Part shown: positions 17,776 through 26,004 of the stretch, in pieces
Position numbering within the stretch: the stretch's first letter is position 1
How the letters are laid out: each line of letters opens with the position of its first letter
From: Hymenobacter gelipurpurascens
Lineage (GTDB): Bacteria > Bacteroidota > Bacteroidia > Cytophagales > Hymenobacteraceae
Length of the DNA stretch: 64,000 nucleotides
Direction: 5' to 3'
Assembly: GCF_900187375.1 (NCBI RefSeq)
Contig: NZ_FYEW01000002.1
Coordinates: 434,001 to 498,000 of the forward strand
Position numbers and translations under genes: made by a program
Notes under the pieces: model-generated
Database searches by the model: none
What the model was told of the DNA's origin: nothing
Seen by the model: the letters and a program-made list of their open reading frames with translations, nothing else

Positions 17776-18825
17776 ATGGTCGCGCCCCGCACTACCCGTC
17801 CGAAGCCTGCCACACCTCCTGCGGGCAACTCTTCGCTGCTGGCGTCTTTTCAACGGGCTATGCGCCGCCGGTTTGGCTTCTCGCGCCGCGAAACGTCGGG
17901 CTTTGTTCTCCTGCTTCTGCTGATGGTGATATGGTTGTGGCTGCCTACGTTGCTGCGTCCGGCCCTGCCCCACTACGACCCCGCCCCCGACCAAGCCCGC
18001 CTCGACGCCCTGGCGGCGGAGCTGGCGGCCCAGCGGCAGCCGCGCACTTATGCCTCGCGCTACCCCCGCCGGCCCTATGCGGCCCGGCCTAGCGTGCCTC
18101 AGATAGCCCTGGCCCCTTTCAACCCAAATGCGCTTACTGAACTGGACTGGCAGGCACGTGGCCTACCAGCGTACGTGGCGCGCCGCATTGTGCACTATGG
18201 CACCGTAATCGGCGGCTTCAAAGCTAAGGAGCAAATACGCCGCACGTATGGCCTAGAGGACTCCGTGTATGCGCGTTTGGCGCCTTACATCCAGTTGCCC
18301 GACCAACTGCCGCCCCGCGAAGCTAGGCAATATGCCAACTCTAATTCTCGTTTTCCGGCCCGCAGACCCTTTGAGGAAACCGGCCCTGGGCACTTTGCCC
18401 GCAAGCCCACGCATCTGGCCTCTTTCGACCTGAACCGGGCCGATACGACGCAGCTCATGCAGATTCGGGGCATTGGGCGCGGCTATGCGCGGCGCGTAGT
18501 AGAGTACCGACAGCGGCTGGGTGGCTTCCTGCGTGAAGTTCAGTTGGCCGAAATCTACAGCTTCCGCGATGCCCCTGACCTGGTAGATAGCCTGCGCAAA
18601 TACACGTTTGTGGGACCGGCCTTTGCTCCCGCCACCATCAATATAAACTCGGAGCCCTTTGAGGTGCTGCAGGCGCACCCGTACATGGGCAAGCGGCTGG
18701 CCCGCGTGGTAGTGGCCTACCGCCAGCAGCACGGTCCTTTCAAGCAAGCCAACGACTTACGGCAGATCAGAATCATGGATGAGGCTACCGTGGAAAAGCT
18801 CCGCCCCTATCTGCGGTTCGACTAG
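17776..18825 (+). CDS. Helix-hairpin-helix (ComEA-like) protein
   Basis: A 349-residue protein beginning at the ATG at 17776; the open frame extends further upstream but has no homology-like content there. One membrane helix (GFVLLLLLMVIWLWLPTLL, about 44-62) is followed by three helix-hairpin-helix units: FNPNALTELDWQARGLPAYVA, FDLNRADTTQLMQIRGIGR and ININSEPFEVLQAHPYMGK. These repeats bind DNA non-specifically in ComEA and related proteins. A role in DNA uptake or envelope-associated DNA binding is possible. The stop TAG is part of TAGGCCACT. Confidence 0.85.
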   Translation: MVAPRTTRPKPATPPAGNSSLLASFQRAMRRRFGFSRRETSGFVLLLLLMVIWLWLPTLLRPALPHYDPAPDQARLDALAAELAAQRQPRTYASRYPRRPYAARPSVPQIALAPFNPNALTELDWQARGLPAYVARRIVHYGTVIGGFKAKEQIRRTYGLEDSVYARLAPYIQLPDQLPPREARQYANSNSRFPARRPFEETGPGHFARKPTHLASFDLNRADTTQLMQIRGIGRGYARRVVEYRQRLGGFLREVQLAEIYSFRDAPDLVDSLRKYTFVGPAFAPATININSEPFEVLQAHPYMGKRLARVVVAYRQQHGPFKQANDLRQIRIMDEATVEKLRPYLRFD

Positions 18826-18836
18826 GCCACTCCTGC

Positions 18837-19643
18837 TCAGATATTCTTAACCGCCAGGGCGAAACCTACCGCGCCGCCCGGTGCGTAGGTGGGCACCAGC
18901 AGCAGCTTCTGACCTACGCGGCCCGGCAGCAAACGGGCTACGGCCGGGTACAGCCGCCAAACGGCTTCGGCGGAAAGTGCGCCAATGCTGGCTCCGGCCA
19001 GCACATCCGTAACCCAATGGCGGTTATTAAGCATCCGCATGGCGCCGGTGGCCGTGGCAATGGTGTAGCCGCCCACCGCCAGCCAAGGGCGCGTGCGCCC
19101 GAACTGCTCATACAACAAGGTCGCCGTCATGAAGGCCTCTGCCGTATGCGCCGAGGGAAATGAGCTGAAGTCTTGGGCATTATCGGGGCGCTTGGTGTGG
19201 CTGGTGCTTTTCAGCTGGCTCACTACGCCCGTGCTCAGCGCATGCGACAACCCGTAGATGATAGTGAAAGGCACTACGCCTCGCTCGCCCTTCATGCCGC
19301 CGGCGTAGAGCCCGTAGGCCACTACGATGGGCAGGTGGCGGCTGTAATCGTCGAGGGAAGTATGGAAGCGGGGGAAGTTTTCGGTGGTTTCCTCGCGCAT
19401 CATTTCCTTGGCCTCGTCCAGCACATTTTCATTGCGGCTGAGGTAGCCTAGGCCTATCAGCCCCACTGGAACGGCCGTGTGCCACACTACTGGCCGCTTC
19501 AGCCACGTACCCAGCCGGTGCGCAGGCACGGAGCCAGCTGTTCCTGTGCTGTCTGTTGGGGTGGCCGGGGAAAGCAGTTGTTGAGCAAAAACAGACTGCC
19601 CCGACAAGGAGGCTAGCAGGATGAAGCAAAAGACAAAACGCAT
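18837..19643 (-). CDS. PAP2-family membrane phosphatase
   Basis: A 268-residue protein from the ATG at 19643 with a signal peptide (MRFVFCFILLASLSGQSVFAQ). All three phosphatase motifs are present: KSTSHTKRP (KX6RP), FPSAH (PSGH with Ala for Gly) and RMLNNRHWVTD (RX5HX3D). The family removes phosphate from lipids such as undecaprenyl diphosphate or phosphatidic acid at the periplasmic face. It is convergent with the helix-hairpin-helix gene, only 11 bases apart. Confidence 0.9.
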   Translation of the reverse strand: MRFVFCFILLASLSGQSVFAQQLLSPATPTDSTGTAGSVPAHRLGTWLKRPVVWHTAVPVGLIGLGYLSRNENVLDEAKEMMREETTENFPRFHTSLDDYSRHLPIVVAYGLYAGGMKGERGVVPFTIIYGLSHALSTGVVSQLKSTSHTKRPDNAQDFSSFPSAHTAEAFMTATLLYEQFGRTRPWLAVGGYTIATATGAMRMLNNRHWVTDVLAGASIGALSAEAVWRLYPAVARLLPGRVGQKLLLVPTYAPGGAVGFALAVKNI

Positions 19644-19810
19644 TTCCAGGAAATAAAGTAGCCTAGCTGACCAATAACAAGATAGTAGGTTTACAGAGGC
19701 TTTGGTCTGCCGTTCCGGCAAAAAGCCCGTATTTGCTGTCGGCAATGCTCTTTCACTCGGTACACAACCATCTTCTCCGTTGATCTGAAGCAGCGGCCAC
19801 CCATCTGCCT

Positions 19811-20677
19811 ATGTTATTTCTGCTGCGCGATAAGCTGTTCCCGATCCTCGTCTTTCTGCAGTCCGTCATCTGTGGCTGTAGCTCCGATCAGGGCCGGGGT
19901 GAGTTTCGGCAGGTGCAGAAGGAGTACAAGGTGGAGCAGGTAGGGCGCCTAGACCGCGAAAAGGTGGTGGAAAACTCGGGTCTGGAGCTGGCCGATGCCG
20001 AAGGCGACCTATGGACCCACGGCGACGGCGGCAATACGGCCCGCCTCTACAAAGTCACGCCCCAGGGCGACCTGCTGCAAACGCTGGAACTTTCGCCGCT
20101 GGTGAATATCGACTGGGAAGATATTGCGCAGGATGATGAACAACGGCTGTACATCGGCGACTTTGGCAACAACCAGAACAAGCGCCGCAACCTCTGCATC
20201 TACCGTCTAAGCGGGCCCGATTTGCGACAGGTAGATACCATTCGCTTCGACTACCCGGATCAGCGGGCCTTTCCGCCACGCAAAGCAGACCGCAATTTCG
20301 ACTGTGAGGCGTTCTATTATTACCAGGACAGCCTGTACCTGTTCACGAAAAATCGCAGCAAAAGTCACTGGGTAAAGCAGTACGTGCTACCAGCTCAACC
20401 CGGCCGCCATACCGCCCGCCTCGCAGATAGCCTGAAAATAAATACCTGGATTACCGCAGCCGATATCAGCCCCGATGGCCGCCAGGTAGCGCTGCTGGGC
20501 TATGGGCACGTGTACCTGTTTCAGCGCCTGCCCGGCCGCCGCCTCTTCGATGGCCTGAAAACGTGCTTGCCCACTGCTACCACAGGCCAGGCCGAGGCGT
20601 TGGTTTTCGTCAATAACCAGGACTTCATCTTCAGCAATGAGAAAGGGCGCCTCTACCGCGCTACCAAAAAGAAGTAG
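19811..20677 (+). CDS. Lipoprotein of unknown function, probable beta-propeller
   Basis: A 288-residue protein with a lipoprotein signal (lipobox VICGC, Cys about residue 22). Repeating strand-turn blocks such as GDLWTHGDGGNTARLYKVTPQGDL and RLYIGDFGNNQNKRRNLCIYRL suggest a propeller. The LELADAEGDLW start resembles proteins annotated in Bacteroidota as SdiA-regulated-like or YncE-like. No catalytic motif is evident. It is a single gene with a strong terminator. Confidence 0.75.
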   Translation: MLFLLRDKLFPILVFLQSVICGCSSDQGRGEFRQVQKEYKVEQVGRLDREKVVENSGLELADAEGDLWTHGDGGNTARLYKVTPQGDLLQTLELSPLVNIDWEDIAQDDEQRLYIGDFGNNQNKRRNLCIYRLSGPDLRQVDTIRFDYPDQRAFPPRKADRNFDCEAFYYYQDSLYLFTKNRSKSHWVKQYVLPAQPGRHTARLADSLKINTWITAADISPDGRQVALLGYGHVYLFQRLPGRRLFDGLKTCLPTATTGQAEALVFVNNQDFIFSNEKGRLYRATKKK

Positions 20678-20700
20678 TGGCCTAGAAAGCCTGAGCACAT

Positions 20701-20740
20701 AAAAAAGGCCCTTCGCTGGTATAAGCGAAGGGCCTTTTTT
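20701..20740. terminator. Bidirectional rho-independent terminator
   Basis: Perfect 17-bp arms 20701-20717 and 20724-20740 with six A at one end and six T at the other serve both the lipoprotein gene (stop 20677) and the minus gene (stop 20755). Confidence 0.92.
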
Positions 20741-20754
20741 ATTAGCCTGAGTGA

Positions 20755-21771
20755 TTACTCCGGCCGATCTTCTCCGCCGGTATGCGATTCGGCACGGCGC
20801 GGGGCGGCGCCGTAGTCTGGCGAGTCGGGGTTGTCCGTTCGGTCGCTGGCAGCGCCGCCGTAGTTCTGGGCGGCATCCTGCTTGTCATAGTCACCGCGGG
20901 AGGGCGAGCCTGCTTGTGCCGCATCGTTAGCCGAGTCGTACTCATCATTATAGGAGCCGCCTTTGGTGCCGAAACCTTTTTGCTCGCTGCCCTGGGCGCT
21001 GTTGCCGGTGGCATTGTAGCCGCTGCGGTTGCCTTGGGTTTCGCTGGTGCCCGCCTCCTGCTCTCCGGTAGCCGGGCCGCTGGCTCCTAGGCCAGTGTGT
21101 AGGCCACCGGGGCCACCCTCGGGGTGCCCTGGAGTGTAGTCTTCACGCTGATTACGATGATGCGCCTCGGGCTGTGCTTCTGCGCTAGAGGCCCCGGCTC
21201 CACCCAACGACGACGTGCCGTAATTCTCGCTGTAGCCTGAATCAGGGCCTTTGGGGGCGGCATTATCATTGGCAAACCCCGAACTCACGGAGGAAGGCTT
21301 CTGGGTTTCCGAAGATGGTAACTCCGAACCGTAGCGGCTGCCCATCGGCTCCACAAAACCCGCTGGTTTCTGCTCCCGCTCCCCATCATAACCCGTGGTA
21401 GCAGCCGGCGTGTTCAGGGCTCCGGCATAGGATTCGGGGCCGCGGCTGCGCTCGTTGCCGTAGCCGCCCTGCGTGTAGCCTTGGCCCGACTGGCGGCCAA
21501 ACTCACCACGGCTCGGGCCTTGCAGTTCGTTTTCATCGTGGTTGAAATCGTTGGCGAAAGGCTGCTGCGCTACGGTGTTGGCCGGCGTCTGCAGATTATG
21601 AGGAGCCGCTTCCTGGTCTGGCTGCTCTTCCGGCGCCTGGTTATGAGGGAGTTCCTGTCTCATCTCCGACTCGTCCACAAACTGACCGGAAGCGGCCGGG
21701 GCCGAAGCGGGCTTTTGCGGGTCAGTATCGGGCGCAGAATTCTGGTTGGGGGAAGTAGGTTGCTCTGGCAT
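20755..21771 (-). CDS. Disordered hydrophilic Gly/Ser/Asn/Gln/Glu-rich protein
   Basis: A 338-residue protein with no signal peptide, membrane helix or recognised domain. Its composition is dominated by Gly, Ser, Asn, Gln, Glu, Pro and Ala, with loosely repeated YGGAASDRTDN/GYSENYGTSS-like segments and hardly any long hydrophobic run or cysteine. This is the profile of an intrinsically disordered, hydrophilin-like protein. Such proteins are often protective under drying or cold, which is an inference here. It is divergent from the cold-shock gene at 146 bp, so the two may share regulation. Long frames on the other strand are composition shadows. Confidence 0.65.
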   Translation of the reverse strand: MPEQPTSPNQNSAPDTDPQKPASAPAASGQFVDESEMRQELPHNQAPEEQPDQEAAPHNLQTPANTVAQQPFANDFNHDENELQGPSRGEFGRQSGQGYTQGGYGNERSRGPESYAGALNTPAATTGYDGEREQKPAGFVEPMGSRYGSELPSSETQKPSSVSSGFANDNAAPKGPDSGYSENYGTSSLGGAGASSAEAQPEAHHRNQREDYTPGHPEGGPGGLHTGLGASGPATGEQEAGTSETQGNRSGYNATGNSAQGSEQKGFGTKGGSYNDEYDSANDAAQAGSPSRGDYDKQDAAQNYGGAASDRTDNPDSPDYGAAPRRAESHTGGEDRPE

Positions 21772-21917
21772 GGATAGTAGGCATTAGAATGGGATGCTTA
21801 AATTCATACGCACTGCCGCGCGCCATGTTCCTTTCTACCAAGTGCCAGGTTTCCAAAGTTTGGAAATAGGCGTTAGTTTTACCGTATTCTTTCACCCTAC
21901 AACTATCAACACCTGCT

Positions 21918-22109
21918 ATGAAAACTGGCAAAGTGAAATTTTTCAATGAATCCAAAGGCTACGGTTTCATCGTGCAGGATGAGAATGGTCAGGAAATCTT
22001 CGTGCACCAAACCGGCCTGATTCACGAAATCCGTGAGAATGATAATGTATCATTCGAAATTATTGACGGCAAAAAAGGCCAAAACGCTGTTAAAGTAGAG
22101 CGTATCTAG
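21918..22109 (+). CDS. Cold-shock domain protein
   Basis: A 63-residue CspA-type OB-fold protein that binds single-stranded nucleic acid and melts RNA structure. RNP1 is KGYGFI (about 13-18) and RNP2 is IFVHQ (about 28-32). The length is normal for the Bacteroidota form. It is monocistronic with its own terminator. Confidence 0.95.
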   Translation: MKTGKVKFFNESKGYGFIVQDENGQEIFVHQTGLIHEIRENDNVSFEIIDGKKGQNAVKVERI

Positions 22110-22138
22110 CTTTTCCACTCTGCATCCGCCTATTGTTC

Positions 22139-22177
22139 GCTCCATCTCGAAACTGTACCCCAGTTTCAGGATGGAGC
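22139..22177 (+). terminator. Terminator of the cold-shock gene
   Basis: Eight-base arms 22139-22146 and 22170-22177 enclose an inner 6-bp stem (22150-22155/22161-22166) and are followed by a T-rich tail. Confidence 0.8.
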
Positions 22178-22319
22178 TTTCTTTTTGAGTGGCCTAGGCC
22201 ACCTCTACGGCCGTTCTTATTGTGTGAGACGGGGTTAGGATTATCGGCGCAGAACAAGGAAAGACCGTAGCCAACCCGGCCTGTCAGACCTAGTTTCCTT
22301 CGGGCATACCAGAATAGAA

Positions 22320-22366
22320 AACGCCGGTGGCAGCCCGCATCCGAAGATACTGCTGGCACCGGCGTT
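22320..22366 (-). terminator. Terminator of the ricT-gldH unit
   Basis: Ten-base GC-rich arms 22320-22329 and 22357-22366, 31 bases past the gldH stop at 22397, with TTTT on the minus-strand 3' side. Confidence 0.65.
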
Positions 22367-22396
22367 CAAATGGGGCACTGCTGCTATATTCTAGGC

Positions 22397-22903
22397 CTAT
22401 TTACTGGCGCCTTCGTGCTTGGAAACCCGCACCCCAACGGCCATGATGCCCGGCAGCTGATCCTGGCGCATATACTGCTCCAGCATAATTTTATAGGTGC
22501 CAGTCTGGCTGAAATGCTGATTCGGTAGGGCCAGAAACTGATGGTCGTATATGTCGCCGGTGCCTTGGCCGCGCGGCTCTCCGGTTTTAGGGTCCATCAG
22601 GAGCATCTCGTGCAGAAGCCGCGAAATGGGTTTCCCATCGGGGCCCGTGAGCGTATGCTTCACATACAAGTTGTAGTACTCATAGGCAGAAGCATTGCGC
22701 ACGTTGAAATATACATCGTAGCGCTGCGTGGTGTCCGGAATATCAAACTCAAACGTGGGTTTTTCCTGCACAGCCCACACGTAGGCCTCACCAGACGGCG
22801 ATTTTAGGTCGGTGTTTTTTTCATACACCTGCCCGGAGTCGCAGGCCGTGAGCAACAGGCCTAGCAGGCCTGCTACCGGCAGAAAGCGGAATACGGCGCG
22901 CAT
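22397..22903 (-). CDS. gldH: Gliding-motility lipoprotein GldH
   Basis: A 168-residue lipoprotein with lipobox LLTAC (Cys21) after MRAVFRFLPVAGLLG. The body matches the GldH family: FDIPDTTQRYDVYFNVRNASAYEYYNLYV in the middle, then TGDIYDHQFLALPN and a final TYKIMLEQYMRQDQLPGI. GldH is an outer-membrane lipoprotein needed for gliding in Flavobacterium and tied to type IX secretion. It is encoded 3 bases after ricT on the same strand, an arrangement common in this phylum. Confidence 0.9.
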   Translation of the reverse strand: MRAVFRFLPVAGLLGLLLTACDSGQVYEKNTDLKSPSGEAYVWAVQEKPTFEFDIPDTTQRYDVYFNVRNASAYEYYNLYVKHTLTGPDGKPISRLLHEMLLMDPKTGEPRGQGTGDIYDHQFLALPNQHFSQTGTYKIMLEQYMRQDQLPGIMAVGVRVSKHEGASK

Positions 22904-22906
22904 AGG

Positions 22907-24466
22907 CTAAGAAGCAGGGGTTGGAGGAGTGGCCCCACCCGCTGGCCCGCCGGAGCGGGAGCCCCCGCGCCGGGAGTTACGCCCGCCACGCCGCTCACCA
23001 CCCGGCTCGCCGGTGCCCTTAGCGGCATCGGAGCCTGGAGCAGCATTGCGCGGTGGGCGGCCTTCGCTGTTGCGAGGTGGCCTAGCGTCGCCGGCTGGTG
23101 CTTCGCCTTCCGCCCGGGGGGCGTCGTTGCGTTTGCCTTCTCCCCGACCGCGGCCGCGGCGGTTCAGGGGGCGAGCTGCGGCACCACGCGGGCGCCGGGT
23201 TTCGCCGCTGCTGCCTTCGGCCGCTTCACCCGCTTCCGACGAAACCGATTCATCCGGCTCGGCAGTAGTGGCTTTAGGAGTTGCAGGACGCGGGGCCTTG
23301 GTGCCCGCTGGAGCGGCGGCCGAAGCGACAGGCTTCTCCTTGGTCTTTTTGCGCTTGGTACGCTTCGAACCCTTTATTTTATCGTCGAGACGCTCTAATG
23401 AACCTTCCACAATGGCGGTTACTTCGGGCGCCTTCTCCTCCTCGCGCACCGGCGCCAAGAGGTTATCGGGCTTTTCGCCGCGCTTGTTCATCTCCTGTAC
23501 TTCGCGCACGCGCTCGGTCGGGAGGACCACCCAGTTGTTGTCGCCGCGCACGGCAAACCACATTTTGCGCTTGAAGATATCGGTCTTCTGCAGTACGTAG
23601 TCGCCTTTCTCCGTGAGCAAGGGGCGCTGCACCTGCGGAATGTCCTTGAGGGCATCGAGGTATGTATCCAGCTCGTAGTTGAGGCAGCACTTGAGGCGGC
23701 CGCACTGTCCCGAGAGCTTGGCGGGGTTCAGGCTCAGGTTCTGGTAGCGAGCCGCAGTAGTGCTTACGCTCTTGAAATCGGTGAGCCAGGTGGAGCAGCA
23801 CAGTTCCCGCCCGCAGGAGCCGATACCGCCCAGGCGGCCGGCCTCGTGGCGCAGGGAGATCTGACGCATCTCTACGCGCACCCGAAACTCATCGGCCAGG
23901 CGCTTGATCAGGTCCCGGAAATCCACCCGGTCTTCGGCAGAATAGAAGAAAGTAGCGCGGGTACGGTCAGCCTGATACTCCACATCGGAGAGCTTCATTT
24001 TGAGGCGCAGCTCATCTACCACGGAGCGGGCCCGGAACATGGTGCCCGTTTCCAGGTCGCGGACGGCGTTCCAGCGCTCCACATCTTGGTCGGTGGCCAC
24101 GCGCAGAATGCCTTTGATGTCCTTGGAATCAAGGGGCACCTTCTTCTTCTTCATCTGCAGGCGCACCAGCTCGCCTTTCAGCGAAACATGGCCTAAGTGC
24201 CAGCCATTGCTGGCAGCCTCCACCACCACGGCATCGCCAGTGATGAGGGGCAGGCGGCTGGTATTGCGGAAGAAGTCTTTGCGGCCGCCTTTGAAGCGGA
24301 TCTCGACGATGTCGAATTCTTTAAAGTCGCTGGGCAGGTCGAGGTCCTGAAGCCAGTCGAATACATTGAGGCGGGTACAGCCGCTACTACAGCTGCCTTT
24401 CGAGCCGCAGCCCGAAGCAGAAGTAGTGGAGCAGCCTCCACCGGAGGAGCAGGATGTGCAAGCCAC
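22907..24466 (-). CDS. ricT: PSP1-domain protein (RicT/YaaT-like)
   Basis: A 519-residue cytoplasmic protein. A cysteine-rich N-terminus (about ten Cys in the first 31 residues) precedes the PSP1 core. The core includes FDIVEIRFKGGRKDFF, TRATFFYSAEDRVDFRDLIKRLADEF, the cysteine motif GSCGRELCCSTW and GQCGRLKCCLNYE, which coordinate an Fe-S cluster in the B. subtilis RicAFT complex. The last 170 residues are a disordered Lys/Pro/Arg/Gly-rich tail, much longer than in Firmicutes. RicT influences RNA maturation in Bacillus; its role in Bacteroidota is not established. A TAnnTTTG element lies 61 bases upstream. Confidence 0.88.
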   Translation of the reverse strand: MACTSCSSGGGCSTTSASGCGSKGSCSSGCTRLNVFDWLQDLDLPSDFKEFDIVEIRFKGGRKDFFRNTSRLPLITGDAVVVEAASNGWHLGHVSLKGELVRLQMKKKKVPLDSKDIKGILRVATDQDVERWNAVRDLETGTMFRARSVVDELRLKMKLSDVEYQADRTRATFFYSAEDRVDFRDLIKRLADEFRVRVEMRQISLRHEAGRLGGIGSCGRELCCSTWLTDFKSVSTTAARYQNLSLNPAKLSGQCGRLKCCLNYELDTYLDALKDIPQVQRPLLTEKGDYVLQKTDIFKRKMWFAVRGDNNWVVLPTERVREVQEMNKRGEKPDNLLAPVREEEKAPEVTAIVEGSLERLDDKIKGSKRTKRKKTKEKPVASAAAPAGTKAPRPATPKATTAEPDESVSSEAGEAAEGSSGETRRPRGAAARPLNRRGRGRGEGKRNDAPRAEGEAPAGDARPPRNSEGRPPRNAAPGSDAAKGTGEPGGERRGGRNSRRGGSRSGGPAGGATPPTPAS

Positions 24467-24526
24467 GGCTTGTAGAATCTATAGGTAAGGCGGAGGAAAG
24501 GGATTCCGCACGGAAAGGGTCTTGTA

Positions 24527-24534
24527 CAAAGATA
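24527..24534 (-). promoter_or_regulatory. Bacteroidota -7 element of ricT-gldH
   Basis: Exact TATCTTTG on the minus strand. The nearest TTG is only 15 bp upstream, so the -33 element is uncertain. Confidence 0.5.
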
Positions 24535-24754
24535 CAGAATTAGGCGGCGCAAGGCCGACTGCTCTTTATAGAGGCATTTCTACTTACAGAAGGAACATGC
24601 GGCCGGCTCACCTCTCCAAAATACAGCGGCCTTAAACGGAAATAATATGGGCTATGGTTTCACTTTTTCGAATTTTTCTCAAAACGGAAAAATTCAATAT
24701 CCCAGAATGACTCAACCCATCTTTATCTCCTACCTGCCTTTAAATATTAGTATA

Positions 24755-24762
24755 TAATTTTG
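24755..24762 (+). promoter_or_regulatory. Bacteroidota -7 element of the M57 peptidase gene
   Basis: Exact TAATTTTG, 85 bases before the ATG at 24847. No clear -33 TTG. Confidence 0.45.
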
Positions 24763-24846
24763 GCAAAATAACCTCAGCCATTTTGATGATTCAACAATAA
24801 ATACCTACCTTTTCATCGATCTTTTCACTAACCACAACCAAAACAC

Positions 24847-25650
24847 ATGAAAACCACAAGACTACTCGCCCCCCTCGCGATGTTTGCCGTCGCGGCACTC
24901 TCGCTTTCCTCCTGCCAGGAAAAAGCCAATGTTGAAGTAAAGAACGAAGTATCAGAATCGACCGTCAGCCAGATTAAGGCGCTAGGTTTCTCGGCCACAG
25001 AAGCCAAGAAGGTAGAGGGCGGTGTACTAGTAGAAGGTGACATCATGCTCACCGACGAAATGCTCGCCAGCACCCCCGATTACAAGATGATGCGCGTTGG
25101 TGAAGATGAGCAGTACCGCACCACGAACCTAGTAACTGGCTTGCCCCGTACCATCACGGTTCGTGTATCGACTACCTTGCCTTCGGCGTACGTTACCGCC
25201 GCCGACGAGGCTATTCGCCGCTACAACGCTGAAAACCTCCGTATCAAGTTCTCTCGGGTAACTTCTGGTGGCAGCATCGTCCTGACAAAATCTCCATCAG
25301 GCGCTAGCTACCTGGCATCGGCTGGCTTCCCATCGGGTGGCAATCCTTACAACCAGGTATTGGTAAACTCTGATGCTTTGGGCACCAGCTACGCTACTAC
25401 TACTATCGCCTCGGTACTGGCCCACGAAATCGGTCACTGCATCGGCTTCCGCCACACCGACTACATGAGCCGTCAGTATAGCTGCGGTGGCTCGGCAGTA
25501 AACGAAGGTGCCAGCACGGTTGGCGCTATCCTGGTCCCCGGTACTCCTTCCGGTCCTGACCCGAACTCCTGGATGCTGGCTTGCATCGGTACGGGTGTAA
25601 ACCGTCCGTTCAACACCAACGACCGTACGGCTCTCAACTACCTGTACTAA
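24847..25650 (+). CDS. M57-family (HEIGH) metallopeptidase lipoprotein
   Basis: A 267-residue lipoprotein (lipobox SLSSC, Cys23). The zinc site is HEIGHCIGFRHTD: His193, Glu194, His197 and His203, the metzincin-type pattern HExxHxxGFxH of the dual-action HEIGH peptidases (M57). The approximately 90 residues before the catalytic domain could act as a propeptide. The codon use is cleaner and the promoter region more AT-rich than for neighbours, as in highly expressed genes. Expected location is the cell surface or periplasm, with protein as substrate. Confidence 0.9.
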   Translation: MKTTRLLAPLAMFAVAALSLSSCQEKANVEVKNEVSESTVSQIKALGFSATEAKKVEGGVLVEGDIMLTDEMLASTPDYKMMRVGEDEQYRTTNLVTGLPRTITVRVSTTLPSAYVTAADEAIRRYNAENLRIKFSRVTSGGSIVLTKSPSGASYLASAGFPSGGNPYNQVLVNSDALGTSYATTTIASVLAHEIGHCIGFRHTDYMSRQYSCGGSAVNEGASTVGAILVPGTPSGPDPNSWMLACIGTGVNRPFNTNDRTALNYLY

Positions 25651-26004
25651 GCCCTAGGCCACTTGGCCCACTGCTTACCCAAAGCCCCGCCTCAGCTGAG
25701 GCGGGGCTTTTTGTTGTGCCTTATACTCGTGGGCCTGCGGGCTGATGGGCCGTATCTGCCAAAGCTGGAGGGGCTTGTAGGCCTATTATTTATGTCTTTT
25801 ACTTCAGACAAGCAAGAAAACCATCATGCTGAACGCAGCCGAAGCATCTGGCCAGAAACTAGCCAGCTGACCACAGAACGCCAGCACGCAAGAAGCATCG
25901 GCAAGCTCCGCATGATATTAACCGTGGACTTATGGCCCGTTCTAAACCGCATCAGTGGCAGGCCTGACTTACCTTCCGCCGTCTCGCACCAAGTATAGAG
26001 TGGC
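25651..26004. other. Spacer between convergent peptidase genes
   Basis: About 350 bases. It contains the terminator at 25681-25710 and a TAGGCCACT motif near 25655. Nothing else is recognisable. Confidence 0.45.
25681..25710 (+). terminator. Rho-independent terminator of the M57 peptidase gene
   Basis: A 30-base perfect palindrome (arms 25681-25695/25696-25710), GC-rich, ending in five T. Confidence 0.92.

Larger units (their letters stand above)
24467..24846. other. AT-rich divergent promoter region
   Basis: About 380 bases between ricT and the M57 peptidase gene, clearly more AT-rich than its surroundings. It holds -7 elements for both directions (24527-24534 minus, 24755-24762 plus). I see no small gene. 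Confidence 0.55.

Noticed and set aside
22929..23600. Plus-strand frame of about 220 codons
   Set aside because: Antisense to the low-complexity tail of ricT; the Pro/Arg/Ser content is a composition shadow.
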